28,036 nt of DNA from DASWHX01 sp036397995 (GCA_036397995.1 DASWHX010000078.1:1-28036), one strand, 5' to 3'; shown: positions 13,243 through 21,533, counted from the stretch's first letter. Translations and numbers: made by a program. Notes: generated from the letters alone by a model not told the origin.

Positions 13243-15843
13243 ATGTCAAAAACCAAAACGGGTAGAGAAACTCCCTTGATGAAGCAATATAACCTTATCA
13301 GGGCGAAATATCCTGGAGCGTTATTGTTATTCCGGGTGGGAGATTTTTATGAAACATTTGGTGAAGATGCAATTACTGCCAGCAAAATTCTGGATATTGT
13401 CCTGACCAGGCGCGCCAACGGTGCTGCCTCTCATATCGAATTAGCCGGTTTCCCTCATCATGCACTGGATACATATCTTCCTAAACTGGTTAGGGCAGGA
13501 TACAGAGTAGCTATTTGCGATCAGTTGGAGGATCCAAAAATGGTGAAGGGAATTGTGAAGCGTGGCGTTACAGAACTGGTTACGCCGGGGCTTTCCTTCC
13601 ATGATAATGTGTTGGAGAAAAGGCAGAATAATTTCCTGGCATCAGTCCATTTTGGAGAAAAAAACCTGGGAATTTCGTTTTTGGATCTTTCTACAGGTGA
13701 ATTCCTGACTTCATCTGGAAATGCAGAATATGCTTCGAAGCTTTTGCAGAGTTTAAATCCTTCAGAGATTATTTTCTCTAAGGCTAATAAAGGAAATCTT
13801 AAAGAAATATTCGGAGATAAGTATAATTACTATCATCTCGAAGATTGGGTTTTTCAGTACGATTATACTTATGAAAAACTAACCAATCATTTCAAAACTA
13901 CGACGCTTAAAGGATTTGGAATTGAATCTTTTCCGGAATCTATTATCAGCGCAGGTGCAGTTTTATACTACCTGGAAGAGACTGAACATAATGAGATCAG
14001 TCATATTTCTTCTGTTTCAAGAATTGAAGAAGAAAAATATGTTTGGCTTGACAAGTTTACTATCCGAAACCTTGAGTTGGTTTACCCGCAACAGGAAGGA
14101 GGCATTCCACTCATCCAGGTTCTGGATAACACCGTGACTCCAATGGGCAGCCGGTTGCTGAAGAAATGGATCGTGCTTCCCCTTAAAGAAAAAGATCTCA
14201 TAGAGGAACGGCTTCGAATCGTTGAAAGTTTGATCAATGAGGAAACAGGAAGTGAAGAAATTCTTAAAAATCTGAGGCAGATTTCTGACATTGAAAGATT
14301 AGTAGGAAAAGTTTCTGCCGGTCGGATAAATCCGAGGGAATTGTTGCAATTAAAACGCGCTCTTAAGCACACATTGCCGATAAAGGAGATTCTAAAAAGA
14401 TCAGCCAATAAGGACTTGCAGAAACTTGGGGAGTTGATAAATCCCTGTGATTTTGTAATTCAGAAAATTGAATCTGAATTGTCAGATGATCCACCAATGT
14501 TATTACACTTGGGAAAAGTCATGAAGAAAGGAGTAAATGCCGAACTGGATGAATTAAGAGAAATCGCCTATTCAGGAAAAGAAGTTTTGGTTCAGATTCA
14601 ACAACGGGAAATAAAACAAACCGGAATTTCTTCATTAAAAGTAGCTTATAATAAGGTCTTCGGATATTACCTGGAAGTTACCAACGTGCACAAGGATAAA
14701 GTGCCTTCTAACTGGATAAGAAAACAAACTCTGGTTAATGCCGAAAGATATATCACGGAGGAATTAAAGGTTTATGAAGATAAAATTCTCACCGCGGAAG
14801 AAAAAATAACTTCCATTGAACAAAAACTATATTTTGATTTGGTTCGACAGGTTTCTGATTTCATTGTTCAGATTCAGGAGAATGCAAGAATTCTGGCAAA
14901 ACTTGACTGCCTCCTTTCTTTTGCTGAGACAGCAACCAAAAGTAAATATTGTAAGCCGGAAATTGACGACTCTTTGGAATTGGAAATAATAGACGGCCGG
15001 CACGCCGTAATTGAAAAGCAATTACCCACGGGAGAGGAGTATGTGCCAAACAACTTATACCTTGATAACCATTCTGATCAGATTTTGATTATCACCGGCC
15101 CGAACATGGCCGGAAAATCCGCTTTACTCCGGCAAACGGCATTAATTGTCTTAATGGCTCAGATGGGATCTTTTGTTCCTGCATCAACCGCAAGAATCGG
15201 TTTGATAGACAAAGTGTTTACGCGGGTGGGAGCTTCAGATAATTTATCACGTGGTGAATCAACCTTCATGGTGGAGATGATCGAAACGGCAAGTATTTTG
15301 AATAATATCAGCGAAAGGAGTTTGATTCTTATGGATGAAATCGGAAGAGGGACAAGTACGTATGACGGTGTTAGCATTGCCTGGAGTATTGTCGAATATC
15401 TGCACAAAATAACCACAAGACCCAAAACACTTTTCGCGACACATTATCATGAATTGAATCAACTTTCGGAAGATCTTCCCCGGATAAAAAATTTTAACGT
15501 TTCAGTGAAGGAAGTTGGAGACCGGATAATTTTCCTCAGGAAACTGAAACCAGGCGGGAGCGAACATAGTTTTGGAATTCATGTTGCTCAGATGGCAGGA
15601 ATGCCGAATTCCATTGTATTGCGTGCCGATGAGATTTTGCATTTCCTGGAAAAGGATAAGAAAAAAAGCCAGGAGAAAAAAATGCGGGAAGTGCCACGGG
15701 ATGATTTCCAGCTGATGCTTTTCGACAATGATCCCAAAATCAAACAGGTGAAGGAAATGCTGGATGCACTTGATATAAATACTATGTCACCAGTTGAGGC
15801 TTTATTAAAGTTGAATGAGTTTAAAGGGTTATTGGGGAAATAG
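13243..15843 (+). CDS. mutS: DNA mismatch repair protein MutS
   Basis: 866 residues, the full MutS length. The protein recognises mispairs and starts repair with MutL. The mismatch-reading motif GDFYETF (33-39) has Phe35 and Glu37 in the F-x-E positions, which marks it as MutS1 rather than MutS2. The connector, lever and clamp regions follow, then the ABC-type ATPase with Walker A GPNMAGKS (619-626), the FMVEMIE segment, Walker B ILMDEIGRGTS and the ATHYHEL switch. The C-terminal helices include PVEALLKLNEFK, the common dimerisation tail. Divergent from the RNA methyltransferase gene and convergent with the ChaN-like gene 22 bp away. No mutL nearby. Confidence 0.97.
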   Translation: MSKTKTGRETPLMKQYNLIRAKYPGALLLFRVGDFYETFGEDAITASKILDIVLTRRANGAASHIELAGFPHHALDTYLPKLVRAGYRVAICDQLEDPKMVKGIVKRGVTELVTPGLSFHDNVLEKRQNNFLASVHFGEKNLGISFLDLSTGEFLTSSGNAEYASKLLQSLNPSEIIFSKANKGNLKEIFGDKYNYYHLEDWVFQYDYTYEKLTNHFKTTTLKGFGIESFPESIISAGAVLYYLEETEHNEISHISSVSRIEEEKYVWLDKFTIRNLELVYPQQEGGIPLIQVLDNTVTPMGSRLLKKWIVLPLKEKDLIEERLRIVESLINEETGSEEILKNLRQISDIERLVGKVSAGRINPRELLQLKRALKHTLPIKEILKRSANKDLQKLGELINPCDFVIQKIESELSDDPPMLLHLGKVMKKGVNAELDELREIAYSGKEVLVQIQQREIKQTGISSLKVAYNKVFGYYLEVTNVHKDKVPSNWIRKQTLVNAERYITEELKVYEDKILTAEEKITSIEQKLYFDLVRQVSDFIVQIQENARILAKLDCLLSFAETATKSKYCKPEIDDSLELEIIDGRHAVIEKQLPTGEEYVPNNLYLDNHSDQILIITGPNMAGKSALLRQTALIVLMAQMGSFVPASTARIGLIDKVFTRVGASDNLSRGESTFMVEMIETASILNNISERSLILMDEIGRGTSTYDGVSIAWSIVEYLHKITTRPKTLFATHYHELNQLSEDLPRIKNFNVSVKEVGDRIIFLRKLKPGGSEHSFGIHVAQMAGMPNSIVLRADEILHFLEKDKKKSQEKKMREVPRDDFQLMLFDNDPKIKQVKEMLDALDINTMSPVEALLKLNEFKGLLGK

Positions 15844-15865
15844 TCTGATAAATCATTCTATGGAT

Positions 15866-16732
15866 TTAATACGTCTTCGTCATATCTGATGGAATCACAA
15901 TAATAAAATCTGCCTTTCCCAGGTTGTCATTGTCCAGGTAGGAAATATCCTTTTGTTCCAACAATTGAATAGTGATCACTTTTAGATCTGGCCTGGATTG
16001 CTTTATGTACCACACAATGCCTTCATGATTTTGTGAATGGTAAGAACCATTGAAATGCAGAATCTTATTAGATAAGGTTTTGTTTTGCAGGATGAAGTGA
16101 GCCATGGTAGCATCTTTCACCGCCTGCGCAAAGGCAATATTATTAGGATCTCCGTCACCATGGCTCCCCATCATCGCGATCATGCTTTTGTATCCGGGCA
16201 ACTCAAGGTCGATTTTTATTGGCAGCGGAGCAATCCATTGCTTTGCTTCCGAAGTTAAGGAATCCAGCGAGGACAAACCCTGACGATAAACAAGGTTTGC
16301 ATACCTTCGTGGAATATTGGAAGCGATAACAGGCAACTGGTTTTTTCTTGCAAACTCCACAAGTGGTTTGTAATCTGTTTTATAATTATTCCAGACTTTG
16401 GCTTCTTTTAAAAGATGATCTTCCTTGATAACATTGTCCAGATATTCAGTCAGAACAATCTGATCATCGGCTTCAAACATTTCCATTGCTAGCACCAATT
16501 CTGAATTTTCCGCGTAAATACTTTCAGTGATTTTCAGTTCCAGCCAATGAGCAATTGAGTTGTTATGGAGTTCCCCCACGAATACAATTCCGGCTTCGGC
16601 TGCACCATCAATCATTTTGGAATAGTCCGAAGGCTTTCCTTCTGAGCTATATATTTTATAGGCTGGAAGATCCTGGGCATTTACCCGGGTAAGTACCACC
16701 ACCAAAAGGATCATCAGGGAATTGAGTCTCAT
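15866..16732 (-). CDS. ChaN-like haem-binding uptake protein (Cofac_haem_bdg family)
   Basis: 288 residues with a signal peptide (1-19, ending VNA before Gln20). Family motifs are GELHNNSIAHWLEL (53-66), MEMFEADDQ (83-91), the NNYKTDYKPLVEFARK segment and the late HFNGSYHSQNHEGI. Campylobacter ChaN binds stacked haems and is thought to deliver iron to the envelope; the family is also proposed to have metallohydrolase activity because of its conserved Glu, His and Asp residues. No lipobox is present, so the product is probably soluble in the periplasm. It is the only iron-related gene here. Convergent with mutS. Confidence 0.8.
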   Translation of the reverse strand: MRLNSLMILLVVVLTRVNAQDLPAYKIYSSEGKPSDYSKMIDGAAEAGIVFVGELHNNSIAHWLELKITESIYAENSELVLAMEMFEADDQIVLTEYLDNVIKEDHLLKEAKVWNNYKTDYKPLVEFARKNQLPVIASNIPRRYANLVYRQGLSSLDSLTSEAKQWIAPLPIKIDLELPGYKSMIAMMGSHGDGDPNNIAFAQAVKDATMAHFILQNKTLSNKILHFNGSYHSQNHEGIVWYIKQSRPDLKVITIQLLEQKDISYLDNDNLGKADFIIVIPSDMTKTY

Positions 16733-16795
16733 AATATTTCTATTTAGGCTGAATATAGTAACAAATGAGAAGGTACCAATCGCCGGTCCTGGATA

Positions 16796-16816
16796 AACAC
16801 CTGGGATCGTGGTGTT
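16796..16816. promoter_or_regulatory. inverted repeat upstream of the SQR operon
   Basis: AACACC (16796-16801) and GGTGTT (16811-16816) form a 6-bp dyad with a 9-base centre, in the 230-bp gap between the divergent ChaN-like and SQR genes. It could be an operator for either gene. The arms are short, so this may be chance. Confidence 0.25.
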
Positions 16817-16898
16817 GGCACTTTACATGCTTGCTGGATTATCCTTTTAATTTCCTTCCAAATATTAGGTGTTGTAATGAGAAATATCAACTGTTGCC

Positions 16899-16911
16899 TT
16901 GATAAGGGTCA
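16899..16911. promoter_or_regulatory. Crp/Fnr-like dyad in front of the SQR operon
   Basis: TTGA-N6-TCA (TTGATAAGGGTCA) resembles the Crp/Fnr half-site arrangement TTGA-N6-TCAA with one base missing from the right half. It lies 52 bases before the SQR start, where an activator would fit. Short motif; consensus match only. Confidence 0.25.
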
Positions 16912-16962
16912 TAGTAAACCGGTCATTTCAGGGATAGATTGGCACCATAAAAGAATAAGATT

Positions 16963-18201
16963 ATGAAGAATCTTGTAATTCTTGGTGCCGGCACTGCCGG
17001 AACAATAATGGCCAATAAGCTTTACAAAGTTTTGAATAAAGATGAGTGGAAAATCACCATCGTGGATCGTGATAATTTACATTATTACCAGCCGGGATTT
17101 CTTTTCATCCCTTTCGGCGTTTATAAACCGGAGGAGGTAATAAAACCGAAAGCGGACTTTTTACCGGACGGTATCACTTTTATTATAAATAATGTAAAGC
17201 GAGTTAAGCCGGAAAAAAATGAAGTAATCTTTGAAGATGGCAAAATCATAGAATATGATCTCCTGATAATTGCCACCGGTACAACCCCAGTACCTGAAGA
17301 AACGGATGGATTAAAAGGTAAGCTTTGGTACAAGGATATTTTCGATTTTTATACCTACGTGGGCTCAGTTAACCTGGCTAAGAAACTGGAAACATGGGAG
17401 GGAGGAAAATTGGTAATCAACCTGGCTGAATCCGTGATCAAATGTCCGGTTGCTCCACTCGAATTTGCATTCCTGGCCGACGCTTATTTCATTGAAAAAG
17501 GAATAAGAGACAGAGTAGAAATCTTTTATGTGACTCCGCTTTCCGGGGCATTTACAAAACCGAAAGCCACCGAGATGCTCGGTCAGTTAATGGAAGAGAA
17601 AAACATAAAAGTGATTCCTGACTTTTACTTAATGCGGGTGGATGAGGATAGAAAAGTAATTATTTCTTATGATGAAAAGGAAGTCCCTTTTGATTTGCTG
17701 GTTTCCATCCCAGTGAATAAAGGTGACGAGATGATTGCCAACAGCAATTTGGGAGATGAAGACGGTTTGAATTTCGTTCCAACTGATATCCATACTCTTC
17801 AGTCTAAACAATTTGACAATGTATTCGTGATTGGTGACTCAACCAACATCCCGGCTTCGAAAGCAGGATCAGTGGCACACTTTGAAGCTGATGTTCTAAC
17901 AGAAAACATAATCAGTTTCATCAACAATAAACCCCTTGAAGCGAAATTTGACGGACACGCAAACTGTTTCATCGAAACCGGATTTGGCAAAGCGACTTTG
18001 ATCGATTTCAATTATGACACCGAACCTCTGCCCGGAAAATTTCCTTTCCCGATTATCGGCCCGATGGGTTTGCTGAAAGTAACCCGCAGTAATCACCTTG
18101 GTAAATTATTATTTAAATGGGTCTATTGGCATTTGTTATTGACCGGGAAAAAATTGCCGGTCTCCACAGAAATGTCGATGGCTGGGAAAGTAAATTCTTA
18201 A
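16963..18201 (+). CDS. sulfide:quinone oxidoreductase-like FAD enzyme
   Basis: 412 residues of the disulfide-oxidoreductase flavoprotein family. The FAD-binding GAGTAGTIMA (8-17), IATGTTPVP (103-111) and the second FAD motif VFVIGDSTNIPASKAGS (287-303) are present. Only two cysteines exist: Cys161 in KCPVAPLEFAF and Cys335 in HANCFIETG. They match the conserved redox pair of SQR that carries the sulfane-sulfur bridge; the third cysteine of type I SQR (about position 124) is absent. The C-terminal region (about 365-395) is hydrophobic and probably anchors it to the membrane near the quinone. The enzyme oxidises sulfide to sulfane sulfur and reduces quinone. It heads a unit with DsrC-like and DsrE2-like genes, 18 and 22 bp apart. 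The SQR subtype is not assigned. Confidence 0.88.
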   Translation: MKNLVILGAGTAGTIMANKLYKVLNKDEWKITIVDRDNLHYYQPGFLFIPFGVYKPEEVIKPKADFLPDGITFIINNVKRVKPEKNEVIFEDGKIIEYDLLIIATGTTPVPEETDGLKGKLWYKDIFDFYTYVGSVNLAKKLETWEGGKLVINLAESVIKCPVAPLEFAFLADAYFIEKGIRDRVEIFYVTPLSGAFTKPKATEMLGQLMEEKNIKVIPDFYLMRVDEDRKVIISYDEKEVPFDLLVSIPVNKGDEMIANSNLGDEDGLNFVPTDIHTLQSKQFDNVFVIGDSTNIPASKAGSVAHFEADVLTENIISFINNKPLEAKFDGHANCFIETGFGKATLIDFNYDTEPLPGKFPFPIIGPMGLLKVTRSNHLGKLLFKWVYWHLLLTGKKLPVSTEMSMAGKVNS

Positions 18202-18219
18202 AACTTCAAATAAAAAATT

Positions 18220-18531
18220 ATGGAAACTTTAACACTAGACAGACAAGAAATTGAAAGGAATGTGGAAGGATATCTGAAAGATGCTTCTCAATGGAATGAA
18301 GAATTGGCAAAAGAAATTGCAGCGGAGTATAATTTTATTCTTACGGAGAAACATTTCGAAGTACTGCGATGGCTGCGCGGGAAACAAAGCGAAGGTGTTA
18401 CCCTCAGCATTCGTAAAGTTGGAGCTTCCGGGCTTGTTGATATAAAACAATTCTATCAACTCTTTCCGGGTGGACCTTTGAAAGTCTCAAGTAAAATCGC
18501 AGGCATACCTAAACCTGTAAGTTGTATTTGA
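18220..18531 (+). CDS. DsrC/TusE-family sulfur-carrier protein, single C-terminal cysteine
   Basis: A 103-residue DsrC/TusE-family protein. It ends KIAGIPKPVSCI, with the invariant penultimate cysteine Cys102 that accepts persulfide sulfur. The second cysteine of true DsrC, 11 residues earlier, is Ser91 here, so it cannot form the trisulfide used by dissimilatory sulfite reductase and is TusE-like. TusE normally receives sulfur from TusBCD for tRNA 2-thiouridine, but no tusBCD is adjacent; instead it lies between SQR and a DsrE2-like gene. It is probably a cytoplasmic persulfide carrier for sulfur from sulfide oxidation. The family call is solid; the function in this context is inferred. Confidence 0.85.
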   Translation: METLTLDRQEIERNVEGYLKDASQWNEELAKEIAAEYNFILTEKHFEVLRWLRGKQSEGVTLSIRKVGASGLVDIKQFYQLFPGGPLKVSSKIAGIPKPVSCI

Positions 18532-18553
18532 ATATATAATTAATGAAATTATC

Positions 18554-19093
18554 ATGGTAGAAACCTTGGAAAAAACACCGGTAACTGCAACAGTTGAAGT
18601 TCCGGTTAAACAAGAAAGAGATACAGTTAAGAAAGTATTGATCATCTGCTCAAAAGGTACACTGGAGGATGTGTACGCTGCCTTAATTATGGCTAACGGC
18701 GCATTGATGGATGGCAGAGATGCAAAACTCTTCTTTACTTTTTTCGGCTTAAACGCGATTACAAAGAAAAATGCGGATCACCTGCATACTGCGACAGTAG
18801 GTAATCCGGCCTTTATGCCCGCGATGCCGACTTTGGTTGCCGGCCTTCCCGGCTTTGAAGCCTTTGCATCTTATATGATGAAAAAAGAAATGGACAAACT
18901 GGACATCCCGCCTGTTACAGAATTTTTTCAAATGATTGATGCGGCCGGGGGTGAGATTTACGCCTGCAAGTTAGCCGCGGAGATGTTCAAGTTGAACAAG
19001 GAAGATTTTCTCGATGAGGTTAAAGATATTATCACCGTAGGAGATATGTACGCCCTGGCAGATGGGGATGGATCACATTTAATTTTCATTTGA
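18554..19093 (+). CDS. DsrE2-like (DsrE/DsrF/DrsH family) sulfurtransferase
   Basis: 179 residues matching the DsrE2 group of the DsrE/F/H fold. An N-terminal extension rich in Thr and Val (1-25) precedes VLIICSKGTLEDVYAALIMA (28-47). Then comes the hydrophobic FFTFFGLNAITKK (60-72), typical of DsrE2, and YACKLAAEMF (136-145) with the conserved cysteine Cys138, which in DsrE2 carries a persulfide. Cys32 is an extra cysteine. DsrE2 proteins usually pair with TusA and rhodanese and are often membrane-associated. Here the pairing is with SQR and a DsrC/TusE-like protein. It may collect sulfane sulfur from SQR and hand it on, but the order is not known. Confidence 0.82.
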   Translation: MVETLEKTPVTATVEVPVKQERDTVKKVLIICSKGTLEDVYAALIMANGALMDGRDAKLFFTFFGLNAITKKNADHLHTATVGNPAFMPAMPTLVAGLPGFEAFASYMMKKEMDKLDIPPVTEFFQMIDAAGGEIYACKLAAEMFKLNKEDFLDEVKDIITVGDMYALADGDGSHLIFI

Positions 19094-19189
19094 CGATGTG
19101 GGCTTGGAAATAGGAAAGACTTTGAACAAAACAAATGGCCCAGCCGTAGCTTCTTAAAATGATTCGCAGAAATCAGGAAGAAATCACAG

Positions 19190-19228
19190 AGTGAGAGTCA
19201 GAGTGGGATCTGGAAACTCACACTCACT
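19190..19228 (-). terminator. imperfect hairpin downstream of the tRNA genes, possible terminator
   Basis: AGTGAG (19190-19195) and CTCACT (19223-19228) pair, with further inner GAGT/ACTC pairing. On the minus strand it lies just beyond the tRNA-Leu 3' end and is followed by a T-rich run. On the plus strand it follows the DsrE2 gene. The stem is imperfect. Confidence 0.35.
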
Positions 19229-19231
19229 AAG

Positions 19232-19317
19232 TACCCGGGGCGGGACTTGAACCCGCACGGCATTTTACTGCCACAGGATTTTAAGTCCTGCGTGTCTACC
19301 AATTCCACCACCCGGGC
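19232..19317 (-). tRNA. tRNA-Leu (anticodon UAA)
   Basis: 86 nucleotides on the minus strand. The acceptor stem is GCCCGGG with CCCGGGT (a G-U closing pair). The anticodon arm CAGGA-CTTAAAA-TCCTG gives anticodon UAA, which reads UUA/UUG. The long variable arm of leucine tRNAs is present, and the T arm is GCGGG-TTCAAGT-CCCGC. The discriminator base is A and the CCA is not encoded. It lies 47 bases downstream of the tRNA-Gly gene on the same strand and is probably co-transcribed with it. Confidence 0.97.
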
Positions 19318-19364
19318 TAATTAAATTCTCAAGGAGGGTTATCAAAAAATTGAAAATAAAAATG

Positions 19365-19437
<73 letters not shown>

Positions 19438-19458
19438 TTTTAACCTAAAATGGGATTG

Positions 19459-19488
19459 CAAATTTACGTAAGCACCCAAAATAAACAA
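19459..19488 (-). promoter_or_regulatory. promoter of the tRNA-Gly/tRNA-Leu unit
   Basis: On the minus strand, TTG (19488-19486), then 19 bases, then TAAATTTG (19466-19459). This equals the Bacteroidota consensus TTG-N19-TAnnTTTG. It lies about 20 bases upstream of the tRNA-Gly 5' end, where a stable-RNA promoter is expected. Confidence 0.7.
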
Positions 19489-19613
19489 TGGTTTTAAATC
19501 AAAAGTCAATAATTTGAATCCATTCCAACTTAATCTACCCAAAAGATTTTTCTTTGTAGTTCGATATTATTTCCTCAAATTACTCACCTGTTTGCACTAA
19601 ACCCTTATCAACC

Positions 19614-20282
19614 ATGAAACTTAATGTATACGTTACCATTGCGCTTTTACCCCTTTCATTTGCCTTAAATGCTCAGAGTTTTGTAACTCCTTTGGATGGA
19701 ACAAGTCTGGGAATGTCTAAATCTAACCGGGTAACCACAAAAGATGGGAAGGTGCATGAAGGTAAAATCGTTTTTTCTACCTATGCCGCCGGTCAGATAT
19801 CCGGATTTACCCTAAAAACAGAAACCGAAAAATTAAAATTTAAGGCAGAAGAAATTGCTCTACTTGAATCTGAACCCGGGAAGCTTCAAAAATTCTCAAT
19901 GGCCACTGAAGGCAGGACCGTTTATTCCGCATTAGCCAAAGATTACAGTTATATCCAGGAACTTAAATATGTAACTTTTGAACCGGTAGAGATTAAAGAA
20001 AAAGTGAAATTGATGCAATTATTGAACCCCGGATTTGATGAGTATATTAAAGTTTATCTTGATCCAACGGCTAAGGAAAACCAGTGGACCGGGCAAGCCA
20101 ATTCTTATTTTGTGAAGAAAGGTGACGAAGCCATCTACCTGAAAAAAGGTAAATATGATGACATGTTTTGGGAGTTGTTCAGCGGATGCGAAAAATTCAA
20201 AGAGAATTTTGAAGGTGAACTAAAGTTTTACGACTTTCCCAGTCATATCGCATTATACAATGAGAGTTGCCCAAAGGAATAG
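19614..20282 (+). CDS. secreted protein of unknown function
   Basis: 222 residues with a clear signal peptide (1-20, ending NA before Gln21), so it is exported to the periplasm or outer membrane. I do not recognise the family. The mature part alternates short charged beta-like stretches (KDGKVHEGKIVFSTYAAG, then GFTLKTETEKLKFKAEEI) with a C-terminal region containing two cysteines (FSGCEKF near 192 and ESCPKE at the end) that could form a disulfide. The repeated GKI and IKV strand pattern suggests a beta-rich fold. No lipobox. It is a single gene with terminator-like hairpin DNA after it. Confidence 0.75.
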   Translation: MKLNVYVTIALLPLSFALNAQSFVTPLDGTSLGMSKSNRVTTKDGKVHEGKIVFSTYAAGQISGFTLKTETEKLKFKAEEIALLESEPGKLQKFSMATEGRTVYSALAKDYSYIQELKYVTFEPVEIKEKVKLMQLLNPGFDEYIKVYLDPTAKENQWTGQANSYFVKKGDEAIYLKKGKYDDMFWELFSGCEKFKENFEGELKFYDFPSHIALYNESCPKE

Positions 20283-20304
20283 ACAACATTCAGATTTTGA
20301 AACT

Positions 20305-20348
20305 TCAATGTGCAATTGATTAATCAGAACTAGCCAATTGCACATTGA
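20305..20348. terminator. 14-bp perfect inverted repeat between convergent genes
   Basis: TCAATGTGCAATTG (20305-20318) and CAATTGCACATTGA (20335-20348) are perfect inverted repeats with a 16-base loop. It lies between the ends of two convergent genes, so it may stop transcription from both sides. The stem is AT-rich and no long T-run follows. Its sequence also resembles interspersed intergenic hairpins found in some Bacteroidota. Confidence 0.55.
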
Positions 20349-20372
20349 TAATTTTCCCGTGAAAATTGAACT

Positions 20373-21044
20373 CTAATTCAATGCGAAATTAATCGGAATA
20401 ACAACCCTTGTCTTCACTGCATTTCCGCGTTGTTTTCCTGGATTCCAGGCTGGACTGTTCTTAACGACTCGTACAGCTTCTTCATCCAATCCAGCTCCTA
20501 TTCCTCGAATAGCCTCTACTTCACTAATGTTTCCTTTTTTATCAACAACAAATTGGACAAACACTTTCCCTTCAACACCCATCTTTCTGGCCGAGGGACT
20601 ATAATGTAAATTTTTTCTTAGATATTCGTGAAATGCATACACTCCGCCTGGGAAGCTTGGCATCTCTTCAACAATAGTGAAAATTTCTTCAACTTCTTCT
20701 TCCTGGGGAGCGGCTTCCAAAATAATTTCTTGCACTACCGATTCCTCTGTGATCTCAATATCCAGGTCTATGGGAATTTCCTCGATCACCTCATCATCCG
20801 GTATCTCCACAATTATTGGTTGCTGAATTTTAGGTGGGGGTGGCGGCGGTTGCTCAGTTGGTGGGATTTCGAGCATCTCCTCAAAATCATCGTTCACTGT
20901 GCCCAGCGATACCAACTGACCATCATCATAAAATTTCCACTCGAAAGCAGTTATTACAGCAATCAGCGTTATTACCAATCCGATATTGAAGAACAACCCG
21001 CGCAGTTTCGTTAATTCGTAAGCTTTATTTTTTTTGAGTTCCAT
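20373..21044 (-). CDS. TonB-family energy transducer
   Basis: 223 residues. A single N-terminal membrane anchor (about 17-34) follows a short basic start. Then come a Pro-rich segment (PPTEQPPPPPPKIQQP, 61-76), an acidic linker of about 50 residues full of Glu and Ile, and the TonB C-terminal domain (about 128-223) with SFPGGVYAFHEYLRKN, the strand GKVFVQFVVDKKGNI and SPAWNPGKQRGNAVKTRVVIPINFAL. The start at 21044 was chosen because homologues start MELKKNKAYELTKLR; the frame also opens 21 codons upstream. It links ExbBD proton flow to outer-membrane TonB-dependent receptors. No exbBD or receptor is adjacent, and several TonB paralogues are usual in this phylum. Confidence 0.92.
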   Translation of the reverse strand: MELKKNKAYELTKLRGLFFNIGLVITLIAVITAFEWKFYDDGQLVSLGTVNDDFEEMLEIPPTEQPPPPPPKIQQPIIVEIPDDEVIEEIPIDLDIEITEESVVQEIILEAAPQEEEVEEIFTIVEEMPSFPGGVYAFHEYLRKNLHYSPSARKMGVEGKVFVQFVVDKKGNISEVEAIRGIGAGLDEEAVRVVKNSPAWNPGKQRGNAVKTRVVIPINFALN

Positions 21045-21533
21045 ACTAATAATCTTTCCCTTATTTACCTCAATTTTGATAACGCAAAAAAAGTCCTTTT
21101 GTTTCACTTTCGGACATCCCCCACGTTATGTTATTATTAACAAAATAAACACAAAGGATGAGCCAAACAGGGCATTTTTTAAGTAGGACATCATAATCCT
21201 CAAAATCCCCCTTTAAGCCTCCATTTTAACCACACATCGAAATGAAAAATCGGCCATTTTGTCTGCTTGCAGGTATTAGATTTCATAATTCAACAAAAAC
21301 AAGCGATTGTTGATACTAAAAGTAGTATCAGTTAGAATTTTCATTTCTTAAATACGCCAATTTATCAAAGCGATATTAAACCTGTTAGAGGTCATGCCAA
21401 CTATTTATTTTTTTTTGCAAAATTAAGCCTGCTGACGTAAAACAATATTGGAAAAAATTCACCAAAGACAATTCGCATTTTAATTCTAATCAATTTTTGC
21501 TAAATTCCTCACTCGCATCAAACTCCCTTTCTC
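21045..21533. other. 489-bp intergenic region with two small inverted repeats
   Basis: This gap lies between the divergent TonB and beta-propeller genes and should hold both promoters, but I cannot place them securely. It is AT-rich with no open frame of note. CAACAA (21291-21296) pairs with TTGTTG (21307-21312), and TGATACT (21311-21317) pairs with AGTATCA (21324-21330) with a 6-base loop. The two dyads overlap by two bases. They may be operator sites for one of the divergent genes. Confidence 0.4.

Noticed and set aside
20628..21014. A Trp/His-rich plus-strand frame of 128 codons
   Set aside because: It is antisense to the TonB gene; the odd composition comes from the Pro- and Glu-rich codons of TonB.
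21045..21107. Upstream start for the TonB gene at 21107
   Set aside because: The 21 extra residues precede a family-typical start MELKKNKAYELTKLR and contain no membrane or domain signal.
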